The notes beneath the pieces are model-generated. The model did no database searches. It saw nothing but the letters and a program-made list of their open reading frames with translations, and had not been told where the DNA came from. This document shows positions 32,038-40,823 of a stretch of DNA of 64,000 nucleotides, piece by piece. Source of the DNA: Shewanella sp. ANA-3 (GTDB taxonomy: Bacteria > Pseudomonadota > Gammaproteobacteria > Enterobacterales > Shewanellaceae). Within the stretch, counting starts at the first letter, position 1, and each line of letters starts with the position of its first letter. The stretch is from the NCBI RefSeq assembly GCF_000203935.1, contig NC_008577.1:1302001-1366000 (forward strand), written 5' to 3'. A program made the translations under genes and the position numbers.

Positions 32038-34914
32038 TTAGGCTTCTAGCTTAGCAAACTCGGCTTTTTGCTCTTTTAGTTTGTCCATATCGCGGCTCAG
32101 ATCGGCCATTTTTGCGCGCTCTTTATCAATGACGGCTGGCGGTGCTTTCGCCACGAAGCCTTCATTCGATAATTTACCTTCGATACGAGCAATCTCTTGA
32201 GTCAGTTTTTCAAGCTGCTTGTCGATGCGAGCCATTTCAGCCGCGACATCCACCAGACCTGCCATCGGAATCAATAATTCCATTTCGCCAATCAGACCTG
32301 TGGTCGACATTGGCGCTGTTTCACCTTCGCCAAGAATCGTCATGCTCTCTAAGCGCGCAAGCGTTGTGAAGAAGGCTTGGTTAGCTTCAACACGGGCTTG
32401 ATCTTGGGCGCTCACGCCACGCAGTAGGGCATTTAATGGCTTAGAAGGCGCAATATTGAGTTCGGCACGGATATTACGTACTGCAACAATGACTTGCTTA
32501 ACCCACTCGAGATCGGCCATCGCGGTCGCATCTACTTTGGCGGCATCATAGCTTGGGAATGGTGCTAGCATGATGGTGTCGCCTTGAGCGCCAGTCAGCG
32601 GTTTAACGCGTTGCCAGATGGTTTCAGTGATGTATGGCATCATTGGGTGCATCAAACGTTGCATCGCTTCTAACACATTAACCAGCGTATGGCGGGTGCC
32701 ACGCATTTGCGCTTCATTGCCGTTTTGCAGTACTGGTTTAGTTAACTCTAAATACCAATCGCAGAACTGGTTCCAGGTGAACTCGTACAGCGTGTTCGCT
32801 GCAAGGTCGAAACGGTAGTTTGTCATGTGGTCGTCGTAGGTTTTCACGGTTTGGTTGAATAAACCGATAATCCAGCGATCCGCCAGTGACAGTTCCATCT
32901 CACCGCCTTGGTAATCCGGTGAGTTCGGGCCGCAATCTTGGCCTTCTGTATTCATCAGCACGTAGCGTGACGCGTTCCAAAGCTTGTTACAGAAGCTGCG
33001 GTAACCGTCTAAACGCTTCATATCCCAGTTGATATCACGGCCAGTTGAGGCCATTGCCGCTAGGGTAAAGCGCAGGGCATCGGTACCGTGGGCTTCGATG
33101 CCATTTTCAAATTCTTTACGGGTGCTCTTTTCGATCTTGGCGGCGAGTTGAGGTTGCATCATGTTGCCAGTGCGTTTTTCAACTAGGGCTTCTAGATCGA
33201 TACCGTCAATCATATCTAATGGGTCAAGTACGTTGCCCTTAGATTTTGACATCTTGTTACCCGCTTCATCGCGGATAAGGCCTGTCACATAAACGGTTTT
33301 AAATGGCACCTGTGGCTTACCGTCTTCATCTTTGATGAGGTGCATGGTCATCATGATCATACGGGCAACCCAGAAGAAGATGATGTCAAAACCCGTCACC
33401 AACACGTCGGTCGGGTGGAAGGTTTTTAAATCTTCAACATTGTCAGGCCAGCCTAAGGTTGAGAATGTCCACAGGGCAGAGCTGAACCAGGTATCTAGTA
33501 CGTCTTCATCTTGGCGCAGGGCGATTGCATCATCGATATTGTGCTTAGCACGCACTTCAGCTTCGTTACGGCCAACATACACCTTACCGTTCGCATCGTA
33601 CCAAGCGGGGATGCGGTGACCCCACCATAATTGGCGAGAGATACACCAATCTTGAATGTCGCGCATCCAAGAGAAGTACATGTTTTCGTACTGCTGCGGC
33701 ACAAATTTAATGTCGCCATTTTCAACGGCTTCGATAGCGGTTTTCGCCATAGGTGCAACGGCGACGTACCATTGGTCGGTCAGCATTGGTTCGATTACCA
33801 CGCCAGAGCGGTCACCGTAGGGCACTTTTAGGCCATGTGGCGCGATTTTTTCGAGCAGACCCAAGGTTTCAAACTCGGCCACGATGGCATCACGGGCTTT
33901 GAAACGATCAAGGCCAGCGAAACGCTCTGGCAGGCTGCCATCTAAGCTAGTGTTGATGGTGCCATCGGTATTGACGACTTCAGCGGATGCACGAATGGCT
34001 GCATCTAAGGTCAACACGTTGAACATAGGAAGCTTGTGACGTTTACCGACTTCATAGTCGTTAAAGTCGTGGGCAGGAGTGATCTTCACACAGCCTGTGC
34101 CAAACTCCATGTCTACATAGTCATCGGCAACGATAGGGATGCGACGATTAACAATAGGCAGCAGAATAAATTTGCCGATCAGCGCTTGATAACGCTCATC
34201 GTCTGGATGAACTGCAACCGCGCTATCGCCCAGCATAGTTTCTGGACGTGTGGTGGCGACTTCGAGGTAATCTTTACCGTCGGCAGTCAGCTCGCCATCG
34301 GCTAATGGATAACGCAGGTGCCACATGTGGCCTTGCTTTTCTTTGTTTTCCACTTCGAGATCTGAAATCGCGGTGTGTAGTTTAGGATCCCAATTCACTA
34401 AACGTTTACCACGGTAAATCAAATCATCTTCATAGAGACGGACAAACACTTCTTGAACGGCTTTAGACAAGCCTTCGTCCATAGTGAAGCGCTCACGGTC
34501 CCAATCCACAGAGGCGCCCATACGACGCAGCTGCTTAGTGATGGTGCCGCCAGATTGCGCTTTCCATTCCCATACTTTTTCCATAAAAGCATCGCGGCCA
34601 AGGTCATGGCGGCTCTTGCCTTCTTCGGCTTCAAGCTTACGCTCAACCAGCATTTGAGTCGCAATACCCGCATGGTCAGTACCGACTTGCCACAGGGTGT
34701 TTTTACCCTTCATACGTTGGTAGCGGATCAGTGTATCCATGATGGTATCTTGGAAAGCGTGGCCCATGTGCAGACTGCCCGTCACGTTAGGTGGCGGGAT
34801 CATGATGCAATAGTTGCCCTGTGAGGCATCGCCGTGGGGCTTAAAGTAACCTTGCTCTTCCCAGTTTTGGTAAAGAGTCTGCTCAATGGACTGAGGATCG
34901 TATGTTTTTTCCAT
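32038..34914 (-). CDS. valS: Valine--tRNA ligase
   Basis: Class I aminoacyl-tRNA synthetase of 958 aa (E. coli 951). The HIGH-type motif is in [15 protein letters not shown] and the KMSKS motif in [13 protein letters not shown]. The large CP1 editing domain with [17 protein letters not shown] lies between them. An anticodon-binding domain with [14 protein letters not shown] follows, then a C-terminal coiled-coil arm (about 890-958) rich in Lys/Glu. holC lies 15 bases upstream on the same strand, the usual holC-valS pairing. Confidence 0.98.
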   Translation of the reverse strand: MEKTYDPQSIEQTLYQNWEEQGYFKPHGDASQGNYCIMIPPPNVTGSLHMGHAFQDTIMDTLIRYQRMKGKNTLWQVGTDHAGIATQMLVERKLEAEEGKSRHDLGRDAFMEKVWEWKAQSGGTITKQLRRMGASVDWDRERFTMDEGLSKAVQEVFVRLYEDDLIYRGKRLVNWDPKLHTAISDLEVENKEKQGHMWHLRYPLADGELTADGKDYLEVATTRPETMLGDSAVAVHPDDERYQALIGKFILLPIVNRRIPIVADDYVDMEFGTGCVKITPAHDFNDYEVGKRHKLPMFNVLTLDAAIRASAEVVNTDGTINTSLDGSLPERFAGLDRFKARDAIVAEFETLGLLEKIAPHGLKVPYGDRSGVVIEPMLTDQWYVAVAPMAKTAIEAVENGDIKFVPQQYENMYFSWMRDIQDWCISRQLWWGHRIPAWYDANGKVYVGRNEAEVRAKHNIDDAIALRQDEDVLDTWFSSALWTFSTLGWPDNVEDLKTFHPTDVLVTGFDIIFFWVARMIMMTMHLIKDEDGKPQVPFKTVYVTGLIRDEAGNKMSKSKGNVLDPLDMIDGIDLEALVEKRTGNMMQPQLAAKIEKSTRKEFENGIEAHGTDALRFTLAAMASTGRDINWDMKRLDGYRSFCNKLWNASRYVLMNTEGQDCGPNSPDYQGGEMELSLADRWIIGLFNQTVKTYDDHMTNYRFDLAANTLYEFTWNQFCDWYLELTKPVLQNGNEAQMRGTRHTLVNVLEAMQRLMHPMMPYITETIWQRVKPLTGAQGDTIMLAPFPSYDAAKVDATAMADLEWVKQVIVAVRNIRAELNIAPSKPLNALLRGVSAQDQARVEANQAFFTTLARLESMTILGEGETAPMSTTGLIGEMELLIPMAGLVDVAAEMARIDKQLEKLTQEIARIEGKLSNEGFVAKAPPAVIDKERAKMADLSRDMDKLKEQKAEFAKLEA

Positions 34915-34929
34915 GGGAACGTATCTGTC

Positions 34930-35394
34930 TCAAGCTAAATTAAGTGGATGTGTTGCTAAATTTTGGGTTGTTAATTCAATCCCTAAGCCACGATATTGGC
35001 GATAGCGTTCACGTGCTATCGCTTTATGTTGGTCGTCATTAGCCACAAAATCGAAGATTTGACCAAAGTTTACCGCAAACGGAGGCACTTGGTCTGCAAG
35101 ATTAATCAGAAGTTGGCGACTTTTGTTTGGGCCGAGTCTGTCAAAACCGATTTCAACGGGTGAGCCAGTAGTGGGGCCTTCACCTTTGAGGTTATGGGGG
35201 ACAAATGCACTGGGTTCAAACTGCCATAGTAACTCGTCGATTTCGAAGGCGATGTTCTTGTCCTGACAGTGAATATAGACCTGCTGCTGGTTTATAAATC
35301 CCTGTTGGGCTAGACGGCAAGCTAATTGATACATGTCATTAAGGGCCGTGTTCACGCCCATCGGCGGCAGTAAATAAAACAGCGCTTGAGTCAT
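34930..35394 (-). CDS. holC: DNA polymerase III chi subunit HolC
   Basis: Clamp-loader accessory subunit of 154 aa that links psi to SSB. Typical features are the N-terminal FYLLPP segment, the CRLAQQGFINQQQVYIHCQD strand, the DELLWQFEPSAFVPHNL motif and PVEIGFD. It is co-directional with valS 15 bases downstream. In many gammaproteobacteria pepA precedes holC, but here a long gene-poor interval lies upstream instead, so holC must have its own promoter. Confidence 0.92.
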   Translation of the reverse strand: MTQALFYLLPPMGVNTALNDMYQLACRLAQQGFINQQQVYIHCQDKNIAFEIDELLWQFEPSAFVPHNLKGEGPTTGSPVEIGFDRLGPNKSRQLLINLADQVPPFAVNFGQIFDFVANDDQHKAIARERYRQYRGLGIELTTQNLATHPLNLA

Positions 35395-35604
35395 GATTTC
35401 AATGCCTTGCTTTAAGTTATAGACGAACGGGTAAGTTTACACTAAAACTCAAGCGGGGTTAACGCTTAGCATCGGGGTTTTTCACGGGAGCTTGAGCGGC
35501 GGGGACTGGGGGGCTTAAACAGTTACAGTGCCAAATGTGCACAGCTTAAGTACTCGCTCAAGGCTAAGAGTAATGGTTAAACGACTATGGGATCTGGGGA
35601 TATA

Positions 35605-35631
35605 AAAGCAAAGCGCACCCGAAGGTGCGCT
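35605..35631 (-). terminator. UUCG-capped hairpin, possible reverse-strand terminator
   Basis: AGCGCACC-TTCG-GGTGCGCT on the reverse strand, followed by TTGCTTTTA. The perfect 8-bp stem with a UUCG tetraloop is very stable; the T-run is interrupted. No gene is known just upstream on that strand. Confidence 0.5.
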
Positions 35632-36288
35632 GGTTGAAAGACTGGTCAAACAAACTATTCCTCCTAGGTTATTGAGCATTGTTATTAAAGGATTTATTGA
35701 CGCTTTGTGAATAAACAACACATATCGCATTAGATTTTGTTTATTCAGCAGGTTAACTCACTTTCAACTTACATTTTCGCTTACGATTACATTTCAGAAT
35801 ATAAATAAAGGAATCTGGCTGATATTAGTACTCAAAAAGGTACTGGGTATTTTGCTGTTAAGCAGCTCGCCTTGTTCCGTGTTATCTAAATTCTTTTTAC
35901 TCACTATTTGTAATATGCCCACTTGCTCATATTACCGATAACGCTATTAACCTCCTCATATTGTTTGACTGTTAAGAAGCTAATTCACCTAAAGTGGTCT
36001 TTCATGGTAGCTATGTGGCTCTATTGCTGACGTCCTCCTCTTGATTGTTACATTTGTGCTCAAAGAGTGTGTAAGACTAAAATTGGCAATATGATGTAGT
36101 AGGTTACTCCTTTATGATCGACTCGTGTGTTAACACACTTTTAGTGCGTTTGTCGTTAGTTGTTAGTTGTTGGTTGTTGGTCATCGGTCTCTATTTTTTA
36201 GTAACCTCGCATCTCATTTGATCATCAGAGGGAAAACGCATAAACACTACAGCTTGAGCTTGGTGTTACTCAATTTATGTGGCCGTCT

Positions 36289-36330
36289 TAATATGACTGC
36301 CGTAATGTGACTGTCTTAATGTAACTGCCT
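36289..36330 (+). repeat. Three tandem imperfect 14-base repeats
   Basis: TAATATGACTGCCG, TAATGTGACTGTCT and TAATGTAACTGCCT follow one another directly. The consensus is TAATGTGACTGCCT. It is not in a gene. Confidence 0.65.
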
Positions 36331-36587
36331 GTGTCACTGTTTTTGAGTGTGAGTTTTGTGTGGCGGCGTACTCCTTCTTATGGTGATATTTAACGCTTTT
36401 AAGTTGAAATTCACATCACTTCGATTCTGCTGTCACTTAGTAAAGTGTAGTAGTTATTTACAGGTTCACACTCTTTTTACGGACCATTAGGATGGTCTAT
36501 CAAACTTTTGCTAAAAAATGTGACCTATTAAACCTTATCTACTTTATGCTCTCGAAGTGATGTGGTCTCGCACTAACATCGAGTAAC

Positions 36588-36944
36588 TTAAGCTGCATCT
36601 TCCTCCTCGTAATCATCCTCGACATTAACAGCGTCTTCGGGATGAGTAATGGATGCGAAACGTTGTGCTTCAGGTTTATGGGTTAATCGATTGAGTTGTT
36701 TCTCTAATTTTTGACCCATGGCCGTAATGGCTGCATAAAGATTGTCGTGTTTTGCTTGAGCAAAAAGTTCTCCATTTGGGATGCCAACCGATGCTTCAAT
36801 TTTGAAACCAGGTTTCTCCTCTGTGATGATGACATGGGGATTAATCAACTGCACATCGTGCCTAGAAAGTTTGTCAAAACGGCTTTCAATGCGTTCACGG
36901 ATTGGGGCAGTGACTTCTAGTTGTTTGCTCGTAATCTTTAGCAT
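36588..36944 (-). CDS. raiA: Ribosome-associated inhibitor RaiA (YfiA)
   Basis: Ribosome hibernation/cold-stress factor of 118 aa that binds the 30S A/P-site region and keeps 70S ribosomes inactive. It follows E. coli RaiA closely: MLKITSKQLEVTAPIRERIE, LINPHVIITEEKPGF, PNGELFAQAKHDNLYAAI and KLEKQLNRLTHKPEAQR. The C-terminal tail is acidic (VEDDYEEEDAA), as in RaiA and unlike Hpf. The ATG at 36944 is preferred over a GTG at 36953 because GAAGG then sits 8 bases upstream. A second, Hpf-type protein is encoded at 56491. Confidence 0.92.
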   Translation of the reverse strand: MLKITSKQLEVTAPIRERIESRFDKLSRHDVQLINPHVIITEEKPGFKIEASVGIPNGELFAQAKHDNLYAAITAMGQKLEKQLNRLTHKPEAQRFASITHPEDAVNVEDDYEEEDAA

Positions 36945-37241
36945 ATGTTGCACCTTCTATTTGTTTCCTTCGATTTCAGATTACCAATCTACACCCTTAA
37001 AAACGAGATCTAAATCACATTTTTTACCCCGTTCAGTTCTGTTCGTTGGTTATTTGATCGCTTAGACAAATCTCGAGGATTCTTGGTCGAAAAGGCTTGA
37101 ATTGGTTATCGGAACAGGCCATATTTGATGGGATAACTACGCAGTCTTTCCCATCATTTACCTATCTTTACTTTAAGTTTTTCATTAGATCCCGATAAAA
37201 TACCTTCACTTATTTCATTGCTCAGTCGAGTGGCAGGTATT

Positions 37242-37931
37242 ATGGAAACCGAACATATCAAAGTTAAAGTCTGGGATTTACCCACACGCTTTTTTCACTG
37301 GGGCATGGTGGCCCTCATGGCCTTACTCTGGTGGAGTGCCGAAGTGGGCGAAATGCAATGGCACCAGATCTTTGCTTATAGTTTGTTGATCCTGATTGGC
37401 TTTCGGCTTTTATGGGGCTTGATTGGCAGTGATACTGCGAGGTTTAGTCACTTCGTGCATCATCCCAAGGTGGTGTTTGAGTATTTGAAAGATGTTCGTG
37501 CAAAGGGCGTGTCAGTGGTTTTAGGGCATAACCCGATGGGCGGTTATATGGTGATTGTGTTGATTGCCATTATCAGCTTACAGCTAATCACTGGACTCTT
37601 TGCTACCGATGATGTGTTTACCGAAGGTCCACTGTACAGCTATGTGAGTGCTGATACTGCTTCGTTTCTCACTTGGTTGCATAAAATGAATTTCAACCTC
37701 ATCTTAGCCTTGAGTGCCGTGCATGTGTTGGCTGTCGTTGTACACGCGCTTAAAGGTGACAAGTTAGTGGGAGCCATGCTCAGCGGTTACAAACGCGTGT
37801 CTAAAGTTGAGCACGCCAAATCTGAGACTCAGTTGGTGTTTAAATCACACTGGTTGGCTTTAATTGTGCTGTTAATCATCGCTGGAGTGGTGTTTACCTA
37901 TTTGATGTGGCCCATAGTACAAGTGCTCTAA
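37242..37931 (+). CDS. Cytochrome b561-family membrane protein
   Basis: Integral membrane di-haem cytochrome b of 229 aa, of the Ni/Fe-hydrogenase-type b subunit / b561 superfamily. Four or five membrane helices are visible, with likely haem-ligating histidines in TRFFHWGMVALM, MQWHQIFAYSL, and LILALSAVHVLAVVVHALKG. The ATG at 37242 is chosen; the frame opens 8 codons earlier at a less likely start. It is convergent with a cytochrome c' gene across a shared terminator. It may pass electrons from quinol to a periplasmic c-type cytochrome, an inference from family and neighbourhood only. Confidence 0.85.
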   Translation: METEHIKVKVWDLPTRFFHWGMVALMALLWWSAEVGEMQWHQIFAYSLLILIGFRLLWGLIGSDTARFSHFVHHPKVVFEYLKDVRAKGVSVVLGHNPMGGYMVIVLIAIISLQLITGLFATDDVFTEGPLYSYVSADTASFLTWLHKMNFNLILALSAVHVLAVVVHALKGDKLVGAMLSGYKRVSKVEHAKSETQLVFKSHWLALIVLLIIAGVVFTYLMWPIVQVL

Positions 37932-37945
37932 CAAGTGCTGAACAT

Positions 37946-37977
37946 TAAAAAAGCCTGCATGTAGCAGGCTTTTTTAT
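37946..37977. terminator. Bidirectional terminator between cytochrome genes
   Basis: AAAAAAGCCTGC pairs with GCAGGCTTTTTT around a 5-base loop, between the convergent cytochrome b and c' genes. Confidence 0.92.
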
Positions 37978-37996
37978 TAGACATTACAACGCGTAA

Positions 37997-38446
37997 TTAG
38001 TCTTTTTTGTACACGTCGTGACAGCCTTTACAGCTCTTGCCGGTGTTCATAAAGGCTTGCTTGATTTCAGCTTGGTCACCTTTTTGAGCCACAGTCGCTA
38101 AAATAGCGGCATTTTCTTGGAAGGTTTTCATCTTAGCGTCGAAGTCAGCCTTATCTTGCCATACTTTGGCTAGCGCTTCGGTATCGCCTTTATCTGAACC
38201 TTCAATAAAGCCTTCGAAAGGAATGTGCGAAAGAGCAGCAACATTGTTGGCGCGCATTGCGAAGGTTTCAGCTTCGAAAGGTTTCTTGCCTTTCATCATT
38301 GCGCCCATATCGCCAAAGTTATAAGCAATCAGGCCAAATGCAGATTGGCGATATTCAATCGCGTCCTTCGCATCTTCAAAATTGTGTGCTTGTGCAGTTG
38401 AAGCCAATAAGGTACCGGCAACGAGAGTCAGGAGTAATTTTTTCAT
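37997..38446 (-). CDS. Periplasmic cytochrome c'
   Basis: Cytochrome c prime of 149 aa, a four-helix-bundle haem protein. The signal peptide is MKKLLLTLVAGTLLASTAQA. The single haem motif CKGCH is near the C-terminus (SCKGCHDVYKKD), which is diagnostic of class II cytochromes. The N-terminal AIEYRQSAFGLIAYNFGDMGAM helix matches the family. Upstream in-frame starts are ignored because they precede the signal peptide. The family binds NO and may protect against nitrosative stress; the physiological partner is unknown. It is convergent with the cytochrome b561-like gene. Confidence 0.93.
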   Translation of the reverse strand: MKKLLLTLVAGTLLASTAQAHNFEDAKDAIEYRQSAFGLIAYNFGDMGAMMKGKKPFEAETFAMRANNVAALSHIPFEGFIEGSDKGDTEALAKVWQDKADFDAKMKTFQENAAILATVAQKGDQAEIKQAFMNTGKSCKGCHDVYKKD

Positions 38447-38635
38447 CGTATTCTCACAAATTAGCGTCGAAGTGTGACATTGCGCTCCTATTGTACACAA
38501 ATTAACTCAATGTACTAGAAGCATTTTTGTCAGTTTTTGTCTAGGCGGGAGGGATAAACGTAACAAGTTATTTGTTGGTTGAGTAAATCTGCTAAACTGC
38601 CGTTGTAATGCTTAAACAATACTACTGGGGCGATT

Positions 38636-38911
38636 ATGCGAGCCAATTGGGACTTAGTTTTAGAGAAAATCTTGAGCCATGGAAACTATGAAGAACTCTC
38701 AGTGTTGTTCCATTTATTGCTGACAGAAGAGGAGCGCAGTGCGATCGCGGGACGATTAAAGGTATTTCAATTATTACTCGATGGTGAGATGAGCCAGCGG
38801 CAAATCGCGGCGGAATACGAGGTCAGCATCGCCACGATCACACGCTGTTCAAACTATTTAAAGAATATGGCACCTAGCCATAGAGAAAAAATTCAACAGC
38901 TCATCAAATAA
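38636..38911 (+). CDS. trpR: Trp operon repressor TrpR
   Basis: Tryptophan-dependent DNA-binding repressor of 91 aa. The all-helical fold shows LSVLFHLLLTEEERSAIAGRL, then the helix-turn-helix MSQRQIAAEYEVSIATITRCSNYLK, very close to E. coli TrpR. It is slightly shorter than the E. coli protein (108 aa) at the N-terminus. No clear TrpR operator could be identified upstream. It stands alone, divergent from cytochrome c'. Confidence 0.93.
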   Translation: MRANWDLVLEKILSHGNYEELSVLFHLLLTEEERSAIAGRLKVFQLLLDGEMSQRQIAAEYEVSIATITRCSNYLKNMAPSHREKIQQLIK

Positions 38912-38941
38912 GGTCGCTGTGGTGCCTTTATCCTTAATAGC

Positions 38942-39319
38942 CTAAAACATTGGGGTGACAGGCAACTTATGACGACGATAAAGCGTACGTCTTACTAGAA
39001 TGTAGAAGCTGTAGCTTAAGAGTAATATGGCTAATAATGGGTAAAACTTTTCGGGTAAAAACTTAAAGATTGACAATGCACCGAGCAAGTATAGGAAGGG
39101 TAATAGGTCATAAATCATCTTAGGGATCCCGCCTGATTTCCTACGTTTGATAGGGTCGGTGCGACGGTTTTGGGAGCGCATAGTGTAAATTCTTGCGCCA
39201 AGCACAAAGATGACTGCTGCAGCAATCAAAGCATAATTGGGTTCGAGCAGCATAAAGCTTGTGATGCCTAATGCCATATAACCATAAGGTAAAGCTTCAT
39301 ATACCGGTTTTGTTAACAT
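38942..39319 (-). CDS. Small four-helix membrane protein, unknown function
   Basis: Inner-membrane protein of 125 aa. Two hydrophobic hairpins are visible: about residues 12-28 and 31-48 (YGYMALGITSFML, ALIAAAVIFVLGARIY), and about 70-88 and 92-110 (MIYDLLPFLYLLGAL, FYPLLAILLLSYSFYIL). Each half begins with a similar Y(E/D)xLPxxYL pattern, so the protein looks like an internal duplication. A basic cytoplasmic loop (RRTDPIKRRKSGG) separates them. The ATG at 39319 has GGAG 5 bases upstream. I do not recognise the family. Confidence 0.75.
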   Translation of the reverse strand: MLTKPVYEALPYGYMALGITSFMLLEPNYALIAAAVIFVLGARIYTMRSQNRRTDPIKRRKSGGIPKMIYDLLPFLYLLGALSIFKFLPEKFYPLLAILLLSYSFYILVRRTLYRRHKLPVTPMF

Positions 39320-39435
39320 ATGCACTCCGTCGCATGATATCGAAATAGGTTTAAAACCCTAATATTCCAGTTAAAAATGCTAAATCTATCTAAAACTTCC
39401 GTGTTTACCTTTGGATTATAAACATTTGTGGATAA

Positions 39436-39472
39436 AAAAAAGCACCTCCTTATGTAAGGAAGTGCTTCATTA
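39436..39472 (-). terminator. Rho-independent terminator after slyD
   Basis: On the reverse strand AGCACTTCCTTA pairs with TAAGGAGGTGCT (one G-U), followed by eight Ts. It lies 40 bases past the slyD stop. Confidence 0.85.
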
Positions 39473-39512
39473 TCTTGCTCAGGTTAGTGAGCTTTAGGCG
39501 TTACGGCCTAGA

Positions 39513-40181
39513 TTAGCCGCGGCAACCGCAACCGCCATTGCCATCACAACCTGTTTTTGGTGTGTCGCATGCTTCATGATCGTGATCATGGTCATGGTGA
39601 TGATGACCATGATCATCAGAACCGCCACAACAGCCACCCGCATCTTGGCTTGAACCACCACAGCATCCGCCGCCGTGGTCATGATCATGGCTGTGTCCAT
39701 GGCTACCACATCCGCCGTGGGCATGGATATGGCCATGGGCAACTTCTTCTGCAGTTGCAGCGCGAACATCGATAATTTCAATGTTGAAGCTCAGTGCTTG
39801 TCCCGCTAAAGGATGGTTGCCATCAACGATGACCACATCATCTTTGACTTCGACAACTTGCACTGGGCGTTGACCCATTTCTGTCTCGGCAATAAAGCGC
39901 ATACCAGGAACGATATCTTCGATATCACCGAATGCTTCTAATGGCACAGCTTGACGCAGACCATCGTGGTAAGGACCGTAGGCTTCTTCGGCACTAATAG
40001 TCACATCCAGTGTTTCGCCCTTGGTTTTACCTTCTAATGCAGCTTCTAATCCTGGGATCAGGTTTTCTGCACCGTGCAGATAGAGCATAGGTTCGGCATC
40101 AAAAGAGTCTTCTAAAAGTCTGCCGTCTTGATCTGATAAACGGTAATGAATGGTTACCGCGCTGTGTTGGGTGATCTTCAT
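39513..40181 (-). CDS. slyD: FKBP-type peptidyl-prolyl isomerase SlyD
   Basis: Cytoplasmic prolyl isomerase, chaperone and nickel metallochaperone of 222 aa. The FKBP core (about 1-70) has YRLSDQDGRLLEDSF and LIPGLEAALEGKTKGE. The insert-in-flap chaperone domain lies about 70-130, and the fold resumes with DGNHPLAGQALSFNIEI. The last 70 residues are extremely His/Cys/Gly/Asp-rich (repeated GHSHDHDH, CCGGS and HHHHDHDH blocks), a metal-binding tail longer and more cysteine-rich than in E. coli SlyD (196 aa). It probably supplies Ni to hydrogenase maturation; no hydrogenase genes are in this window. The reverse complement of the tail creates false reading frames. Confidence 0.95.
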   Translation of the reverse strand: MKITQHSAVTIHYRLSDQDGRLLEDSFDAEPMLYLHGAENLIPGLEAALEGKTKGETLDVTISAEEAYGPYHDGLRQAVPLEAFGDIEDIVPGMRFIAETEMGQRPVQVVEVKDDVVIVDGNHPLAGQALSFNIEIIDVRAATAEEVAHGHIHAHGGCGSHGHSHDHDHGGGCCGGSSQDAGGCCGGSDDHGHHHHDHDHDHEACDTPKTGCDGNGGCGCRG

Positions 40182-40648
40182 ATCGCCTCCGGTTCGGAAT
40201 GTGCGCGCATAATAACGTGCTTTTAGGGCGCTGGCGATAATTTGAAGTTGCTTATGTTAGATATCGCACAGCTTTTTGTTGATGTGATGAACAGGCATTT
40301 GGAGAGGAATTTACGCCAAATTGTTGATGGATATGGCTTGTGGTTTGTTGGCCTCGAAAGTGGGTTTACATAGCCTAATCTAAAGTCATTACTACATGCT
40401 TGATATAATTGATTGAATTTAAATGTTTAAAAATAGATGTATTTGCGCGGTATTACGTTTACGTCAACAGTTTTCTATTGATGAAATCGCATTTTTACCC
40501 TAGGAAAACTTGATATTAATGAATGTTAAGAAGCGAATTTGAGGCTGTGAAAGATTTGTTCATAAATAATCCAGTTAGGGGGTTGACAAGGCTAGGTGAA
40601 AAAGGCAATTCTGTTTTACATCACATTGACATGGATTAGCCCAAACGT
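40182..40648. other. Intergenic region upstream of the thr leader
   Basis: About 470 AT-rich bases between the divergent slyD and thr genes. A TTGACA (40583-40588) could be the -35 of the thr promoter, but no good -10 is found at 16-18 bases. No gene seen. Confidence 0.4.
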
Positions 40649-40720
40649 ATGCATAGCCTAGGTTTTGTAGTAATTACCATTATTACAACCACCACTACAA
40701 CCAGAGTGGGGGCGGGCTGA
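40649..40720 (+). CDS. thrL: thr operon leader peptide ThrL
   Basis: A 23-residue peptide whose codons 9-18 read Ile-Thr-Ile-Ile followed by six Thr, ending Arg-Val-Gly-Ala-Gly. This is the attenuation pattern of E. coli thrL (Thr/Ile codons, GAG end). Ribosome stalling at these codons when Thr or Ile is short should allow the antiterminator to form. No strong ribosome-binding site is visible. Confidence 0.9.
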   Translation: MHSLGFVVITIITTTTTTRVGAG

Positions 40721-40778
40721 TACACCCTAAAGAATTTTAACGACGAGCCCGCTTCCCACAAAGAAGCGGGCTTTTTTG
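40706..40778 (+). promoter_or_regulatory. thr operon transcription attenuator
   Basis: The terminator stem AGCCCGCTTC (40746-40755) pairs with GAAGCGGGCT (40763-40772) and is followed by TTTTTT. The alternative arm GTGGGGGCGGGCT (40706-40718), at the end of the leader peptide gene, can instead pair with AGCCCGCTTCCCAC (40746-40759), breaking the terminator. Both structures can be read directly from the sequence. Confidence 0.9.
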
Positions 40779-40823
40779 TTTCTAGCTTATGTTTCTTAGT
40801 CGGGCGCGGTACAGGAGATCAAG

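Larger units (their letters stand above)
35395..36587. other. Gene-poor interval between holC and raiA
   Basis: About 1.2 kb with no convincing protein gene. It contains a perfect UUCG-loop hairpin readable as a reverse-strand terminator (35612-35631), three GAGGAGG/AGGAGG ribosome-binding-like sites on the reverse strand (35660, 35951, 36034), and a 14-base tandem repeat (36289-36330). Frames behind the ribosome-binding-like sites are all very short. It may hold a small RNA, small-peptide genes or decayed genes. Confidence 0.5.

Noticed and set aside
35515..35730. 71-codon reverse-strand frame in the holC-raiA interval
   Set aside because: It crosses the UUCG hairpin, has no ribosome-binding site before its ATG and no recognisable protein features.
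38491..38520. TGTAC...TGTACTAG as a TrpR operator before trpR
   Set aside because: Only one half resembles the trp operator, the spacing is wrong, and it lies over 100 bases from the trpR start.
39494..39781. Extra Met/His-rich frames on both strands over slyD
   Set aside because: Low-complexity His/Cys codons of the slyD tail keep other frames open; slyD itself explains the sequence.
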